Positions 10,018 through 24,216 of a stretch of 64,000 nt of DNA are shown piece after piece. Every line of letters starts with the position of its first letter. Within the stretch, counting starts at the first letter, position 1. A program made the position numbers and the translations under genes. Source of the DNA: Sinohyriopsis cumingii (lineage: Eukaryota > Mollusca > Bivalvia > Unionida > Unionidae); contig CM068829.1 of the NCBI GenBank assembly GCA_028554795.2, forward strand, positions 130,588,016-130,652,015, read 5' to 3'. Under the pieces are notes generated by a model. That model did no database searches, was not told where the DNA came from, and saw only the letters and a program-made list of their open reading frames with translations.

Positions 10018-10817
10018 TTTATACTCATTATTCATACTTTGAAAACAAAGACATATGGACAGCGTTCGTTTGCATACCAGGGCCCAGCAACGTCGAATGA
10101 ATTGCCCACTGAACTTAGACACAAAGACACAGTGATCCCATTCAAGAGTGATCTCAAAACTCACTTATTTCGACTGCAAGAACAAACTTAAAGCCTAATA
10201 ATGTTTCCTACCTTAAATATTTTCAGCATGTTTTTCATGTTTTCTAATTTCATGGTGTTTGTTTTTGCAATCATTTCATTAGTGATCCCATTCAAGAGTG
10301 CTCTCAAAACTCACTTATTTCGACTGCAAGAACAAACTTAAAGCCTAATAATGTTTCCTACCTTAAATATTTTCAGCATGTTTTTCATGTTTTCTAATTT
10401 CATGGTGTTTGTTTTTGTAATCATTTCATTAGTGATCCCATTCAAGAGTGCTCTCAAAACTCACTTATTTCGACTGCAAGAACAAACTTAAAGCCTAATA
10501 ATGTTTCCTACCTTAAATATTTTCAGAATGTTTTTCATATTTTCTAATTTCATGGTGTTTGTTTTTGTAATCATTTCATTAGTGATCCCATTCAAGAGTG
10601 CTCTCAAAACTCACTTATTTCGACTGCAAGAACAAACTTAAAGCCTAATAATGTTTCCTACCTTAAATATTTTCAGCATGTTTTTATGTTTTCTAATTTC
10701 ATGGTGTCTGTTTTTGTAATCATTTCATTATATATGTTTTTTTTTTATCTTATAGGTGTTGTCTAATATTGTAAAGCGCTTAGAGCTTCTAAAGATGAGG
10801 CGCTATACAAAGTTCTA

Positions 10818-10857
<40 letters not shown>
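10018..10857 (+). pseudogene. CR1/L2-like LINE 3' end, unit 2
   Basis: ORF2 end at 10018-10191, four nested repeats, (TTA)13. Coding fragment identical in sense to unit 1. Confidence 0.85.
10132..10730 (+). repeat. Nested 150-bp array, 4 copies (unit 2)
   Basis: Starts at 10132, 10282, 10432 and 10582. Copy 1 has TTGCAATC where most have TTGTAATC. Copy 3 has two private changes (CAGAATG, CATATTTTC). Confidence 0.97.
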
Positions 10858-10859
<2 letters not shown>

Positions 10860-10996
10860 ACTGCATTCTCTCTGATGAAAAGGTACACTCTGAATGTGTC
10901 CATGGTGATGAATAGAGTTCCAACACCCTTTGAATGAAGTGACAGCAAGGGAACCATCTGACATATTCAACGTAGGCTGAATATTTATTTAACCAT

Positions 10997-11499
10997 TCAC
11001 AGATTTCGATTTTTTTCAAGCTTTACTCTGTCGACTTCGTCAGAGTACACAAATTCTACTGCAGCTAAAGCCTTGACAATAGGTCCGTCAAGATATGTTA
11101 ACCCTTTCCCAGCAAACGTGTTCGATCTAATGGCCAAATCACAATACCTCAGCAGGTCTGCTCTCATCTGTGATGTTTCATAATAACCACTGGCTGATTC
11201 TGGAACGATCGGTTTTACAATCTTTCTGTGGTGTGGTTTGTGGAAAGCATCTGAGAGATGGACAGGCTTGCTATACTATTGATGATAACTTGCAGAGTTT
11301 GACACTTCCTTTTTATACTTGAGGTTAGCATTAATGTACATTATTGTAATTAGGACGTCGCACCCTTTTCTAGTATACGATGTTATATACCGTCTTCAAT
11401 GAATTACTGAAGATTTGTAGTCGGCATTTTAAAGTCGCCAAGGATTGAATGATGCATCTTCACATAGCGTTGTGCGCAGGTACAAATCCCATCAATATT
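10997..11499 (-). pseudogene. Endonuclease-type remnant, unit 2
   Basis: Open stretch at 10997-11275. Near its end Asn replaces the Asp of unit 1, as in the other units. Confidence 0.5.
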
Positions 11500-12275
11500 G
11501 GAGAGAGAATATGTATCCTTATCTTGGTTTGTCTCCAACACTGCTATACGGCTGTGTTAAAATATGTATATGTACTATATTAAATATTGTTCTAAATCTA
11601 CCAAAATGCAAATAATATTTAGACCTAAAATTTCTATATTTGGATACTAATCCAACCCAGATGGCTACTTTATATTGTTTACTGACCTGATCCTGGAACT
11701 TAAGGCCACTTTCATAAGAAATGAGCAATATAGAATATTTGGTATCAAGAAGATAATTTAAACTGATTATCATGCAGTACAGGTGCTTACAAAAGATAGA
11801 AAGTAGTCGTTGTCGTTTATAACAACTTTGGTAGGATATCTGAAGAAATATAGAAATGGTTTTAATAAAACACGTAGGTGGAAAGTTTAAATAACAAGAG
11901 GGTTTCTCGTCATAAAAGCAAAGTTCCATCCTTCAACATCCAGATGAAATACACCCGATAGCTGAACGCTGTTTGAGGAAGGAGGTGGGGCTGGTGGGTA
12001 ATGTTTGAAACTACATCAAGGCTTTACATGTGTCATTTATTTTAGAAGAAATGAAAACATCCAGCCAAATAAGATAAGGAGCTGCAGCATAAACATAGAA
12101 GAAGACCCTATTTAATGTACGAACTGAATAATATACCTTTGGTGAAGACAGATGATAATTTTAGTCCATAATTTATCTTTTGGAGGACAAATAATTGCGT
12201 CATGCCCTTTACTAAAATGGGAAAAAGTGCTAATAATTACAATGAAAATTAATTTATTTCCGTGATACTAAACCA

Positions 12276-13274
12276 GACAAAATTCGTAGTTGCGATATTC
12301 AGTAAATGAAGGAAGTTAAAATGATGTATCAGAACCATCCAGTCACCAAAGAAGTCAAAGAAGCCCCTCTTCAGTATGATGTTCGCTGTTATGCTTACTG
12401 GTGCTTACCGTGGCTGTGACAAAAGGGTTGACATCAGGTACCGAATTGATGGCATTCCATTCAGTTGGAGGAGACTAAAGGCAAAATGTTAAAGACAGTG
12501 ACTGTTCGTGAATCCCAAATCTGTGTCTGTTATGCAAAAATATGTATGGCAATGGTTACCAACCTCTTTTGGCCCCGACCCTACAATATATTCTTTCTGA
12601 GTCTCACGACTCCATTTCCACCTTCTGATAAGTTTTGCCACCCTAAAAAAAAATCCTGGCCAACCTCGAGAACGACTCGGGGTTGGGACCAATATTTGTA
12701 AAGACTAATTCGCTTCAGCTTGAAACAGTGTTACTCTCACAATCAGTATAAGTAGGACAGTGGTGCTAAAGCAACCTACAACAGGAAAGCCTTATGTAGA
12801 ACCTACCATCACAGTAAAATGGCTAAACTCTCGAGGTAGTGGATAAGTTCAACTAACTCAGCAGTACACTGTCAGGTGCAATTCACATCTATGATGAAAG
12901 CAACGCCGAAACGGCTAAAGTAAATGTGGTCTTTGGCAGACTATAAGCAAATTAGAAGAGCGCATAGGGATCAATCTGCAAACAAGCCTAAATGTCAACA
13001 AAGCTATTGTAATGCCGACCCTGCTGTATGCATTTGAATGGTATACAGACGTCATGCCAAAAAGCTGAACTATTTTCACATTGGCTGCATGAAGAAAACA
13101 CAGAGGATAAGTTGGCAGGACATTCTCCTAGACAATGAGGTTTTCGCATTGGCAAGCATTACAAGGATCGAGACAATTCTGATGAATCATAGAAGAAATG
13201 GACCGCTTAATTCAGGCAAATGCGCCATGAAACTGGCAACAATGTCAAAAAATGTTGGCCCTTATTATATGTGA
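12276..13274 (+). pseudogene. RT remnant, units 2/3
   Basis: Same blocks and same lesions as the copy at 5763-6761, with no length change (999 bp). The variant CTAAAGCAACC near 12766 is shared with units 6 and 10. Confidence 0.75.
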
Positions 13275-13405
13275 CAATTATTTTCTTACGGTTCTACTTT
13301 GGAACTGATTGCCGTTTGACATCGAAATAGTTAAACTGACCGTTTGGCAACGATCTTCATTTTCATTAATCATTTCGAGATTCGGGACCAATTTCCATGA
13401 TAGAC

Positions 13406-13407
<2 letters not shown>

Positions 13408-13460
<53 letters not shown>

Positions 13461-13476
13461 GAGAGAGAGAGAGAGA
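13408..13476. repeat. GA microsatellite, unit 3
   Basis: Longer, with a GACAGACA interruption near the 3' third. This is shared in kind with unit 5. Confidence 0.95.
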
Positions 13477-16400
13477 AAAGTGTGAGAGAGTGATTGAGAG
13501 AGAATGATGTAGAAAGAGAGGTAGCACATGATTCACCACGATCATAAGAATCCTGGGGAGACAGAGGACTTGTATCTTTTATTTTATGGCTATGTTTTTA
13601 TTACAACTTTGTTACCAATGATGCTGGCATTGCGTCTGAAACGTCATTTGTATCTTACATGCGATTTCCATGAAAGCTAACTGCACACATAAACTATACC
13701 ACCATGCTATTCATACAGTATCTTTAAAAGCGCAGGAGAGGTACGATGATTAAGCAGCTATTAGCTGTCCAAGCGAGAATGGGGACAGGCAGTTGAGTCG
13801 CAAAACTTAAACCAATCAGCATGCCCCGATCTTTGGGCATGTTTACAAAATTCGTTGATGCTGTGCTAAAGAAAATTGCCATTTTCTACATATCATTGTT
13901 CTCTAATCGACTATGGATATTCGAAATGTATTAAACAACTCCAGAATTACCTCTTATAATCATATTACCTAAGTTTGGGGTCATTTGTTTAAGTACTACG
14001 TTTTCTGTTGGTGACATAATTCTCTACAATCATTATGTATGTCTGTATGCATTCGGTGTAATAGCATGTCAGCACAATACTGTATAGTTCCGATTACATA
14101 CCAAGACACTGCTGTCGAATACTGGATATCTTTCATTGATTTTGATCCAACCAATACTTCAGAACGGCAAGGTCAGTTCCTTCTAAATATGTTCTTTTCT
14201 TATCCAAGGTGGGTTTTATGTAGGACAAATAATGCGTAGGAATTACTATTAACTTGGTGGCCTAAACGACATCCCACTCAAATCAGGATATAACTATATG
14301 TGTTTTGTGTATGAGCGCCCGTTGTCTTTAGTGTGGTAGCAAGTTTGTGTGCATAGTGAATGGATAATCTTACCCTTTGGAGATATATTAGTAACTTTGT
14401 ATATATATGAAAGCACTCCTACATATTTCTTTCCTTTCACTAGATGTACGATAGTAATTAAATATGTTTCTATATACAGTATATGAGCAGTACAACACTA
14501 TTCATGGCTGCTTCTGTTGATGTGTGTGCATGATCATTTCTACCCTTTCATGGACGGTTGTGTGTATGTGTTAGCATCCCATTGCTTTGTCGTTTATTAA
14601 TAAGTTTGGGTTTGGGCAACCAAAACGGCATGTTCGTGAGTATGTGTTGTTCAAGTGGAGATTAGGTGCTGGTGAGTTTAAGCGGCGTGATGGCTAGTAA
14701 ATGTTGGTGTGACTCAAAAGATGAATGTATGTTGCTGAGTCAAAAGTTTGCATTGGTTAGTAGACGTGGTTTGAACATTGCATTTCCCCTTTGTAAATAC
14801 TGATGCTCATTTAACACATGGACATGTTCAACATTATCCTTTCCCTTGAGGTCAGAATGTCATACTAATGTTAAACATATGGTTCATGTTAAATTGTCGA
14901 GGGAGTGTTAGTTTTCAAACTAGAGGCGTAATGTTAGTTCCCATTGTCGCCCGAGCGTCATTGTTGTCGCCAGAGTGCTACTACTCCAATATGTATCAGT
15001 ATGTCTATCTTAAAACTAACTACTTCAAATTCTCGTAAATATTCACTATATTTATGATGTACTATAACGTTGAAAACTTAGTGCGGCACACTTTTGGGTT
15101 GGCGAAAATTAAGAAATGTCCTTATTAAACTGTACCATAAAAAGCCTTTGATTCATATTTCAGCTTGATTGCGGCATGTTTTGCATGTTGATTCAGACAG
15201 TGCTAATTTTCGACGTTACTCTGGAAACATATCCTACTTTTTTGCTTAGTATGAAAGATCTGACTATTGATTGATATAATGGACCAAATGTATGCAACTT
15301 ATGAATGGCAGTAATGACGAAATACGATGAACAAAAATGGATTAACAGCAGAAGGTGCATCAATGGTATTCCGCTTGTCCTCTTAAATTTATCCGTCAAC
15401 AATGCGGTTATTTTATATTTCACATGGGTAATTTTGTAAGTATTTGTTTGATATCTAAGAACAGTTCGAAGCGCCATATACAAAGGAACTGTACAATAAC
15501 TCAAAGCTAGAGTGAATTTTTAGTCTTAGAAGGTATGGGTGCGTTCAGCACACGGAGGAGAAAGAGAGAGAGTAAACCGATTTCAGCGCCTAGTTATCTA
15601 AGTTTCTTGTTAGGCATTGTGGATTGAAAAAAAAGACATAGGAATCACTGAGATAGTAATGAGGCCAAATTGTTGACCCAATACCATCACATTTCAAAGT
15701 TCAAAATTTGTCTAATTTCTACCTGCTTTTAGCTACAAATACTGTCTGATCAATGAGATTCGAAGCCCTTTGCTTACTTCCAAAAACATTCTAAAATTTC
15801 GCTTTTTGGTATGGGCATAAGAAATATTGAAATGCTCATTTTGATCTTTTGATCTATTAAATATATTTAATTACTATTTGTATAACAACTATACTGCATT
15901 TGTCTGTATTACCATTTAAAAGAACATATACATCACTAATTTATTATTAAACCGGAATCAATGCATTTATATTTCCTTTTATAAATTACAATCATTCCTT
16001 CCTTTTCTCAATTAATGCATCTATTGTTTCAACCTGAAGAAAAACAAATGGCAGTGGAAAGGAATGTCCAGTCAGTTCATGTCATACGACTATAGTCAGC
16101 TTAAGATATTCGTTATCACTAACTGAGATGCAACTAAATGAGAAACGATTCATGTCATAAACTCAATCTACTTAACCTTGTTTTAGTAAGCTTCCATCTC
16201 TTGGACTTTCGCATCATTCAAAATTGTCTACACGCACTAAATATCATCACTTTTCACATGTAACGAATTTTTATATGGCTATATGCACAGAAAAATATAA
16301 ATAATACCAAAATCAAAATCAGTGTATCGATCGATAACGGCGTTAACGTGAACAACACTCAATAGAAGGAAATTCTCTGAGTACATTATTTAGCATACTT

Positions 16401-16539
16401 TATATATTTTTGCCCACTGTCACAATAATCAAATCTCTTATTCTACCTAGATGCCGGTGGTCGAGAATTCTAACCCATTTACGAAGGAGTTGTTGTGTGC
16501 GGTCTATTTAATCCTTACAAAATATTTATAACTAAATAA

Positions 16540-17040
16540 TTTATACTCATTATTCCCACTTTGAAAACAAAGACATATGGACAGCGTTCGTTTGCATACC
16601 AGGGCCCAGCAACGTCGAATGAATTGCCCACTGAACTTAGACACAAAGACACAGTGATCCCATTCAAGAGTGATCTCAAAACTCACTTATTTCGACTGCA
16701 AGAACAAACTTAAAGCCTAATAATGTTTCCTACCTTAAATATTTTCAGCATGTTTTTCATGTTTTCTAATTTCATGGTGTTTGTTTTTGTAATCATTTCA
16801 TTAGTGATCCCATTCAAGAGTGCTCTCAAAACTCACTTATTTCGACTGCAAGAACAAACTTAAAGCCTAATAATGTTTCCTACCTTAAATATTTTCAGCA
16901 TGTTTTTATGTTTTCTAATTTCATGGTGTCTGTTTTTGTAATCATTTCATTATATATGTTTTTTTTTTTATCTTATAGGTGTTGTCTAATATTGTAAAGC
17001 GCTTAGAGCTTCTAAAGATGAGGCGCTATACAAAGTTCTA

Positions 17041-17083
<43 letters not shown>
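16540..17083 (+). pseudogene. CR1/L2-like LINE 3' end, unit 3
   Basis: ORF2 end at 16540-16713, two nested repeats, (TTA)14. ATTCCCAC replaces ATTCATAC, changing His to Pro six codons before the tyrosine of the YGQRS block. Confidence 0.85.
16654..16952 (+). repeat. Nested 150-bp array, 2 copies (unit 3)
   Basis: Starts at 16654 and 16804: one first-type and one terminal-type copy only, the minimal array. Confidence 0.97.
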
Positions 17084-17085
<2 letters not shown>

Positions 17086-17222
17086 ACTGCATTCTCTCTG
17101 ATGAAAAGGTACACTCTGAATGTGTCCATGGTGATGAATAGAGTTCCAACACCCTTTGAATGAAGTGACAGCAAGGGAACCATCTGACATATTCAACGTA
17201 GGCTGAATATTTATTTAACCAT

Positions 17223-17725
17223 TCACAGATTTCGATTTTTTTCAAGCTTTACTCTGTCGACTTCGTCAGAGTACACAAATTCTACTGCAGCTAAAGCCTT
17301 GACAATAGGTCCGTCAAGATATGTTAACCCTTTCCCAGCAAACGTGTTCGATCTAATGGCCAAATCACAATACCTCAGCAGGTCTGCTCTCATCTGTGAT
17401 GTTTCATAATAACCACTGGCTGATTCTGGAACGATCGGTTTTACAATCTTTCTGTGGTGTGGTTTGTGGAAGGCATCTGAGAGATGGACAGGCTTGCTAT
17501 ACTATTGATGATAACTTGCAGAGTTTGACACTTCCTTTTTATACTTGAGGTTAGCATTAATGTACATTATTGTAATTAGGACGTCGCACCCTTTTCTAGT
17601 ATACGATGTTATATACCGTCTTCAATGAATTACTGAAGATTTGTAGTCGGCATTTTAAAGTCGCCAAGGATTGAATGATGCATCTTCACATAGCGTTGTG
17701 CGCAGGTACAAATCCCATCAATATT
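17223..17725 (-). pseudogene. Endonuclease-type remnant, unit 3
   Basis: Open stretch at 17223-17501. It has one silent change (GAT GCC TTC), shared with unit 5. Confidence 0.5.
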
Positions 17726-18501
17726 GGAGAGAGAATATGTATCCTTATCTTGGTTTGTCTCCAACACTGCTATACGGCTGTGTTAAAATATGTATATGTA
17801 CTATATTAAATATTGTTCTAAATCTACCAAAATGCAAATAATATTTAGACCTAAAATTTCTATATTTGGATACTAATCCAACCCAGATGGCTACTTTATA
17901 TTGTTTACTGACCTGATCCTGGAACTTAAGGCCACTTTCATAAGAAATGAGCAATATAGAATATTTGGTATCAAGAAGATAGTTTAAACTGATTATCATG
18001 CAGTACAGGTGCTTACAAAAGATAGAAAGTAGTCGTTGTCGTTTATAACAACTTTGGTAGGATATCTGAAGAAATATAGAAATGGTTTTAATAAAACACG
18101 TAGGTGGAAAGTTTAAATAACAAGAGGGTTTCTCGTCATAAAAGCAAAGTTCCATCCTTCAACATCCAGATGAAATACACCCGATAGCTGAACGCTGTTT
18201 GAGGAAGGAGGTGGGGCTGGTGGGTAATGTTTGAAACTACATCAAGGCTTTACATGTGTCATTTATTTTAGAAGAAATGAAAACATCCAGCCAAATAAGA
18301 TAAGGAGCTGCAGCATAAACATAGAAGAAGACCCTATTTAATGTACGAACTGAATAATATACCTTTGGTGAAGACAGATGATAATTTTAGTCCATAATTT
18401 ATCTTTTGGAGGACAAATAATTGCGTCATGCCCTTTACTAAAATGTGAAAAAGTGCTAATAATTACAATGAAAATTAATTTATTTCCGTGATACTAAACC
18501 A

Positions 18502-19508
18502 GACAAAATTCGTAGTTGCGATATTCAGTAAATGAAGGAAGTTAAAATGATGTATCAGAACCATCCAGTCACCAAAGAAGTCAAAGAAGCCCCTCTTCAG
18601 TATGATGTTCGCTGTTATGCTTACTGGTGCTTACCGTGGCTGTGACAAAAGGGTTGACATCAGGTACCGAATTGATGGCATTCCATTCAGTTGGAGGAGA
18701 CTAAAGGCAAAATGTTAAAGACAGTGACTGTTCGTGAATCCCAAATCTGTGTCTGTTATGCAAAAATATGTATGGCAATGGTTACCAACCTCTTTTGGCC
18801 CCGACCCTACAATATATTCTTTCTGAGTCTCACGACTCCATTTCCACCTTCTGATAAGTTTTGCCACCCTAAAAAAAAAATCCTGGCCAACCTCCAGAAC
18901 GACTCGGGGTTGGGACCAATATTTGTAAAGACTAATTCGCTTCAGCTTGAAACAGTGTTACTCTCACAATCAGTATAAGTAGGACAGTGGTGCTAAACCA
19001 ACCTACAACAGGAAAGCCTTATGTAGAACCTACCATCACAGTAAAATGGCTAAACTCTCGAGGTAGTGGATAAGTTCAACTAACTCAGCAGTACACTGTC
19101 AGGTGCAATTCACATCTATGATGAAAGCAACGCCGAAACGGCTAAAGTAAATGTGGTCTTTGGCAGACTTTAAGCAAATTAGAAGAGCGCATAGGGATCA
19201 ATCTGCAAACAAGCCTAAATGTCAACAAAGCTATTGTAATGCCGACCCTGCTGTATGCACGATAAATTTGAATGGTATACAGACGTCATGCCAAAAAGCT
19301 CAACTATTTTCACATTGGCTGCATGAAGAAAACACAGAGGATAAGTTGGCAGGACATTCTCCTAGACAATGAGGTTTTCGCATTGGCAAGCATTACAAGG
19401 ATCGAGACAATTCTGATGAATCATAGAAGAAATGGATGGCTTAATTCAGGCAAATGCGCCATGAAACTGGCAACAATGTCAAAAAATGTTGGCCCTTATT
19501 ATATGTGA
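18502..19508 (+). pseudogene. RT remnant, units 3/4
   Basis: Eight bases longer than the first full copy: one extra A in the A-run near 18871 and the 7-bp CGATAAA insertion just before the VYRRHAKKLN block. The insertion opens a different overlapping frame (19151-19372), which is not a gene. Confidence 0.75.
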
Positions 19509-19639
19509 CAATTATTTTCTTACGGTTCTACTTTGGAACTGATTGCCGTTTGACATCGAAATAGTTAAACTGACCGTTTGGCAACGATCTTCATTTTCAT
19601 TAATCATTTCGAGATTCGGGACCAATTTCCATGATAGAC

Positions 19640-19641
<2 letters not shown>

Positions 19642-19681
<40 letters not shown>
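19642..19681. repeat. GA microsatellite, unit 4
   Basis: Uninterrupted (GA)n; one of the shortest alleles. Confidence 0.95.
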
Positions 19682-19684
<3 letters not shown>

Positions 19685-22600
19685 TGTGAGAGAGTGATTG
19701 AGAGAGAATGATGTAGAAAAAGAGGTAGCACATGATTCACCACGATCATAAGAATCCTGGGGAGACAGAGGACTTGTATCTTTTATTTTATGGCTATGTT
19801 TTTATTACAAGTTTGTTAACAATGATGCTGGCATTGCGTATGAAACGTCATTTGTATCTTACATGCGATTTCCATGAAAGCTAACTGCACACATAAACTA
19901 TACCACCATGCTATTCATACAGTATCTTTAAAAGCGCAGGAGAGGTACGATGATTAAGCAGCTATTAGCTGTCCAAGCGAGAATGGGGACAGGCAGTTGA
20001 GTCGCAAAACTTAAACCAATCAGCATGCCCCGATCTTTGGGCATGTTTACAAAATTCGTTGATGCTGTGCTAAAGAAAATTGCCATTTTCTACATATCAT
20101 TGTTCTCTAATCGACTATGGATATTCGAAATGTATTAAACAACTCCAGAATTACCTCTTATAATCATATTATCTAAGTTTGGGGTCATTTGTTTAAGTAC
20201 TACGTTTTCTGTTGGTGACATAATTCTCTACAATCATTATGTATGTCTGTATGCATTCGGTGTAATAGCATGTCAGCACAATACTGTATAGTTCCGATTA
20301 AATACCAAGACACTGCTGTCGAATACTGGATATCTTTCATTGATTTTGATGCAACCAATACTTCAGAACGGCAAGGTCAGTTCCTTCTAAATATGTTCTT
20401 TTCTTATCCAAGGTGGGTTTTATGTAGGACAAATAATGCGTAGGAATTACTATTAACTTGGTGGCCTAAACGACATCCCACTCAAATCAGGATATAACTA
20501 TATGTGTTTTGTGTATGAGCGCCCGTTGTCTTTAGTGTGGTAGCAAGTTTGTGTGCATAGTGAATGGATAATCTTACCCTTTAGAGATATATTAGTAACT
20601 TTGTATATATATGAAAGCATTCCTACATATTTCTTTCCTTTCACTAGATGTACGATAGTAATTAAATATGTTTCTATATACAGTATATGAGCAGTACAAC
20701 ACTATTCATGGCTGCTTCTGTTGATGTGTGTGCATGATCATTTCTACCCTTTCATGGATGGTTGTGTGTATGTGTTAGCATCCCATTGCTTTGTCGTTTA
20801 TTAATAAGTTTGGGTTTGGGCAACCAAAACGGCATGTTCGTGAGTATGTGTTGTTCAAGTGGAGATTAGGTGCTGGTGAGTTTAAGCGGCGTGATGGCTA
20901 GTAAATGTTGGTGTGACTCAAAAGATGAATGTATGTTGCTCAGTCAAAAGTTTGCATTGGTTAGTAGACGTGGTTTGAACATTGCATTTCCCCTTTGTAA
21001 ATACTGATGCTCATTTAACACATGGACATGTTCAACATTATCCTTTCCCTTGAGGTCAGAATGTCATACTAATGTTAAACATATGGTTCATGTTAAATTG
21101 TCGAGGGAGTGTTAGTTTTCAAACTAGAGGCGTAATGTTAGTTCCCATTGTCGCCCGAGCGTCATTGTTGTCGCCAGAGTGCTACTACTCCAATATGTAT
21201 CAGTATGTCTATCTTAAAACTAACTACTTCAAATTCTCGTAAATATTCACTATATTTATGATGTACTATAACGTTGAAAACTTAGTGCGGCACACTTTTG
21301 GGTTGGCGAAAATTAAGAAATGTCCTTATTAAACTGTACCATAAAAAGCCTTTGATTCATATTTCAGCTTGATTGCGGCATGTTTTGCATGTTGATTCAG
21401 ACAGTGCTAATTTTCGACGTTACTCTGGAAACATATCCTACTTTTTTGCTTAGTATGAAAGATCTGACTATTGATTGATATAATGGACCAAATGTATGCA
21501 ACTTATGAATGGCAGTAATGACGAAATACGATGAACAAAAATGGATTAACAGCAGAAGGTGCATCAATGGTATTCCGCTTGTCCTCTTAAATTTATCCGT
21601 CAACAATGCGGTTATTTTATATTTCACACGGGTAATTTTGTAAGTATTTGTTTGATATCTAAGAACAGTTCGAAGCGCCATATACAAAGGAACTGTACAA
21701 TAACTCAAAGCTAGAGTGAATTTTTAGTCTTAGAAGGTATGGGTGCGTTCAGAACACGGAGGAGAAAGAGAGAGAGTAAACCGATTTCAGCGCCTAGTTA
21801 TCTAAGTTTCTTGTTAGGCATTGTGGATTAAAAAAAAAGACATAGGAATCACTGAGATAGTAATGAGGCCAAATTGTTGACCCAATACCATCACATTTCA
21901 AAGTTCAAAATTTGTCTAATTTCTACCTGCTTTTAGCTACAAATACTGTCTGATCAATGAGATTCGAAGCCCTTTGCTTACTTCCAAAAACATTCTAAAA
22001 TTTCGCTTTTTGGTATGGGCATAAGAAATATTGAAATGCTCATTTTGATCTTTTGATCTATTAAATATATTTAATTACTATTTGTATAACAACTATACTG
22101 CATTTGTCTGTATTACCATTTAAAAGAACATATACATCACTAATTTATTATTAAACCGGAATCAATGCATTTATATTTCCTTTTATAAATTACAATCATT
22201 CCTTCCTTTTCTCAATTAATGCATCTATTGTTTCAACCTGAAGAAAAACAAATGGCAGTGGAAAGGAATGTCCAGTCAGTTCATGTCATACGACTATAGT
22301 CAGCTTAAGATATTCGTTATCACTAACTGAGATGCAACTAAATGAGAAACGATTCATGTCATAAACTCAATCTACTTAACCTTGTTTTAGTAAGCTTCCA
22401 TCTCTTGGACTTTCGCATCATTCAAAATTGTCTACACGCACTAAATATCATCACTTTTCACATGTAACGAATTTTTATATGGCTATATGCACAGAAAAAT
22501 ATAAATAATACCAAAATCAAAATCAGTGTATCGATCGATAACGGCGTTAACGTGAACAACACTCAATAGAAGGAAATTCTCTGAGTACATTATTTAGCAT

Positions 22601-22743
22601 ACTTTATATATTTTTGCCCACTGTCACAATAATCAAATCCCTTATTCTACCTAGATGCCGGTGGTCGAGAATTCTAACCCATTTACGAAGGAGTTGTTGT
22701 GTGCGGTCTATTTAATCCTTACAAAATATTTATAACTAAATAA

Positions 22744-23543
22744 TTTATACTCATTATTCATACTTTGAAAACAAAGACATATGGACAGCGTTCGTTTGCA
22801 TACCAGGGCCCAGCAACGTCGAATGAATTGCACACTGAACTTAGACACAAAGACACAGTGATCCCATTCAAGAGTGATCTCAAAACTCACTTATTTCGAC
22901 TGCAAGAACAAACTTAAAGCCTAATAATGTTTCCTACCTTAAATATTTTCAGCATGTTTTTCATGTTTTCTAATTTCATGGTGTTTGTTTTTGCAATCAT
23001 TTCATTAGTGATCCCATTCAAGAGTGCTCTCAAAACTCACTTATTTCGACTGCAAGAACAAACTTAAAGCCTAATAATGTTTCCTACCTTAAATATTTTC
23101 AGCATGTTTTTCATGTTTTCTAATTTCATGGTGTTTGTTTTTGTAATCATTTCATTAGTGATCCCATTCAAGAGTGCTCTCAAAACTCACTTATTTCGAC
23201 TGCAAGAACAAACTTAAAGCCTAATAATGTTTCCTACCTTAAATATTTTCAGCATGTTTTTCATGTTTTCTAATTTCATGGTGTTTGTTTTTGTAATCAT
23301 TTCATTAGTGATCCCATTCAAGAGTGCTCTCAAAACTCACTTATTTCGACTGCAAGAACAAACTTAAAGCCTAATAATGTTTCCTACCTTAAATATTTTC
23401 AGCATGTTTTTATGTTTTCTAATTTCATGGTGTCTGTTTTTGTAATCATTTCATTATATATGTTTTTTTTTTATCTTATAGGTGTTGTCTAATATTGTAA
23501 AGCGCTTAGAGCTTCTAAAGATGAGGCGCTATACAAAGTTCTA

Positions 23544-23574
<31 letters not shown>
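22744..23574 (+). pseudogene. CR1/L2-like LINE 3' end, unit 4
   Basis: ORF2 end at 22744-22917, four nested repeats, (TTA)10. The proline of the NELP motif region is followed by CACACT instead of CCCACT, shared with unit 6 (Pro to Thr or His depending on the frame read). Confidence 0.85.
22858..23456 (+). repeat. Nested 150-bp array, 4 copies (unit 4)
   Basis: Starts at 22858, 23008, 23158 and 23308. Copy 1 has the GCA variant, copies 2 and 3 GTA. Confidence 0.97.
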
Positions 23575-23576
<2 letters not shown>

Positions 23577-23713
23577 ACTGCATTCTCTCTGATGAAAAGG
23601 TACACTCTGAATGTGTCCATGGTGATGAATAGAGTTCCAACACCCTTTGAATGAAGTGACAGCAAGGGAACCATCTGACATATTCAACGTAGGCTGAATA
23701 TTTATTTAACCAT

Positions 23714-24216
23714 TCACAGATTTCGATTTTTTTCATGCTTTACTCTGTCGACTTCGTCAGAGTACACAAATTCTACTGGAGCTAAAGCCTTGACAATAGG
23801 TCCGTCAAGATATGTTAACCCTTTCCCAGCAAACGTGTTCGATCTAATGGCCAAATCACAATACCTCAGCAGGTCTGCTCTCATCTGTGATGTTTCATAA
23901 TAACCACTGGCTGATTCTGGAACGATCGGTTTTACAATCTTTCTGTGGTGTGGTTTGTGGAAAGCATCTGAGAGATGGACAGGCTTGCTATACTATTGAT
24001 GATAACTTGCAGAGTTTGACACTTCCTTTTTATACTTGAGGTTAGCATTAATGTACATTATTGTAATTAGGACGTCGCACCCTTTTCTAGTATACGATGT
24101 TATATACCGTCTTCAATGAATTACTGAAGATTTGTAGTCGGCATTTTAAAGTCGCCAAGGATTGAATGATGCATCTTCACATAGCGTTGTGCGCAGGTAC
24201 AAATCCCATCAATATT
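23714..24216 (-). pseudogene. Endonuclease-type remnant, unit 4
   Basis: Open stretch at 23714-23992. Leu to His and Ala to Pro replacements are shared with unit 6. Confidence 0.5.

Larger units (their letters stand above)
6368..12880. repeat. Tandem unit 2 (6513 bp)
   Basis: Closest to unit 1: it shares the GGGAAAA variant near 12220 and an expanded second GA tract (9031-9050). It has 4 nested 150-bp repeats and a TTA tail of 13. It lacks the 7-bp CGATAAA insertion. Confidence 0.97.
12881..19107. repeat. Tandem unit 3 (6227 bp)
   Basis: Has 2 nested 150-bp repeats and a TTA tail of 14. It shares with unit 5 a GACA-interrupted GA tract, a one-base longer A-run near 18871, the ACATGGG variant near 15423, and the ATTCCCAC variant near 16552. 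These mark units 3 and 5 as one subtype. Confidence 0.97.
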
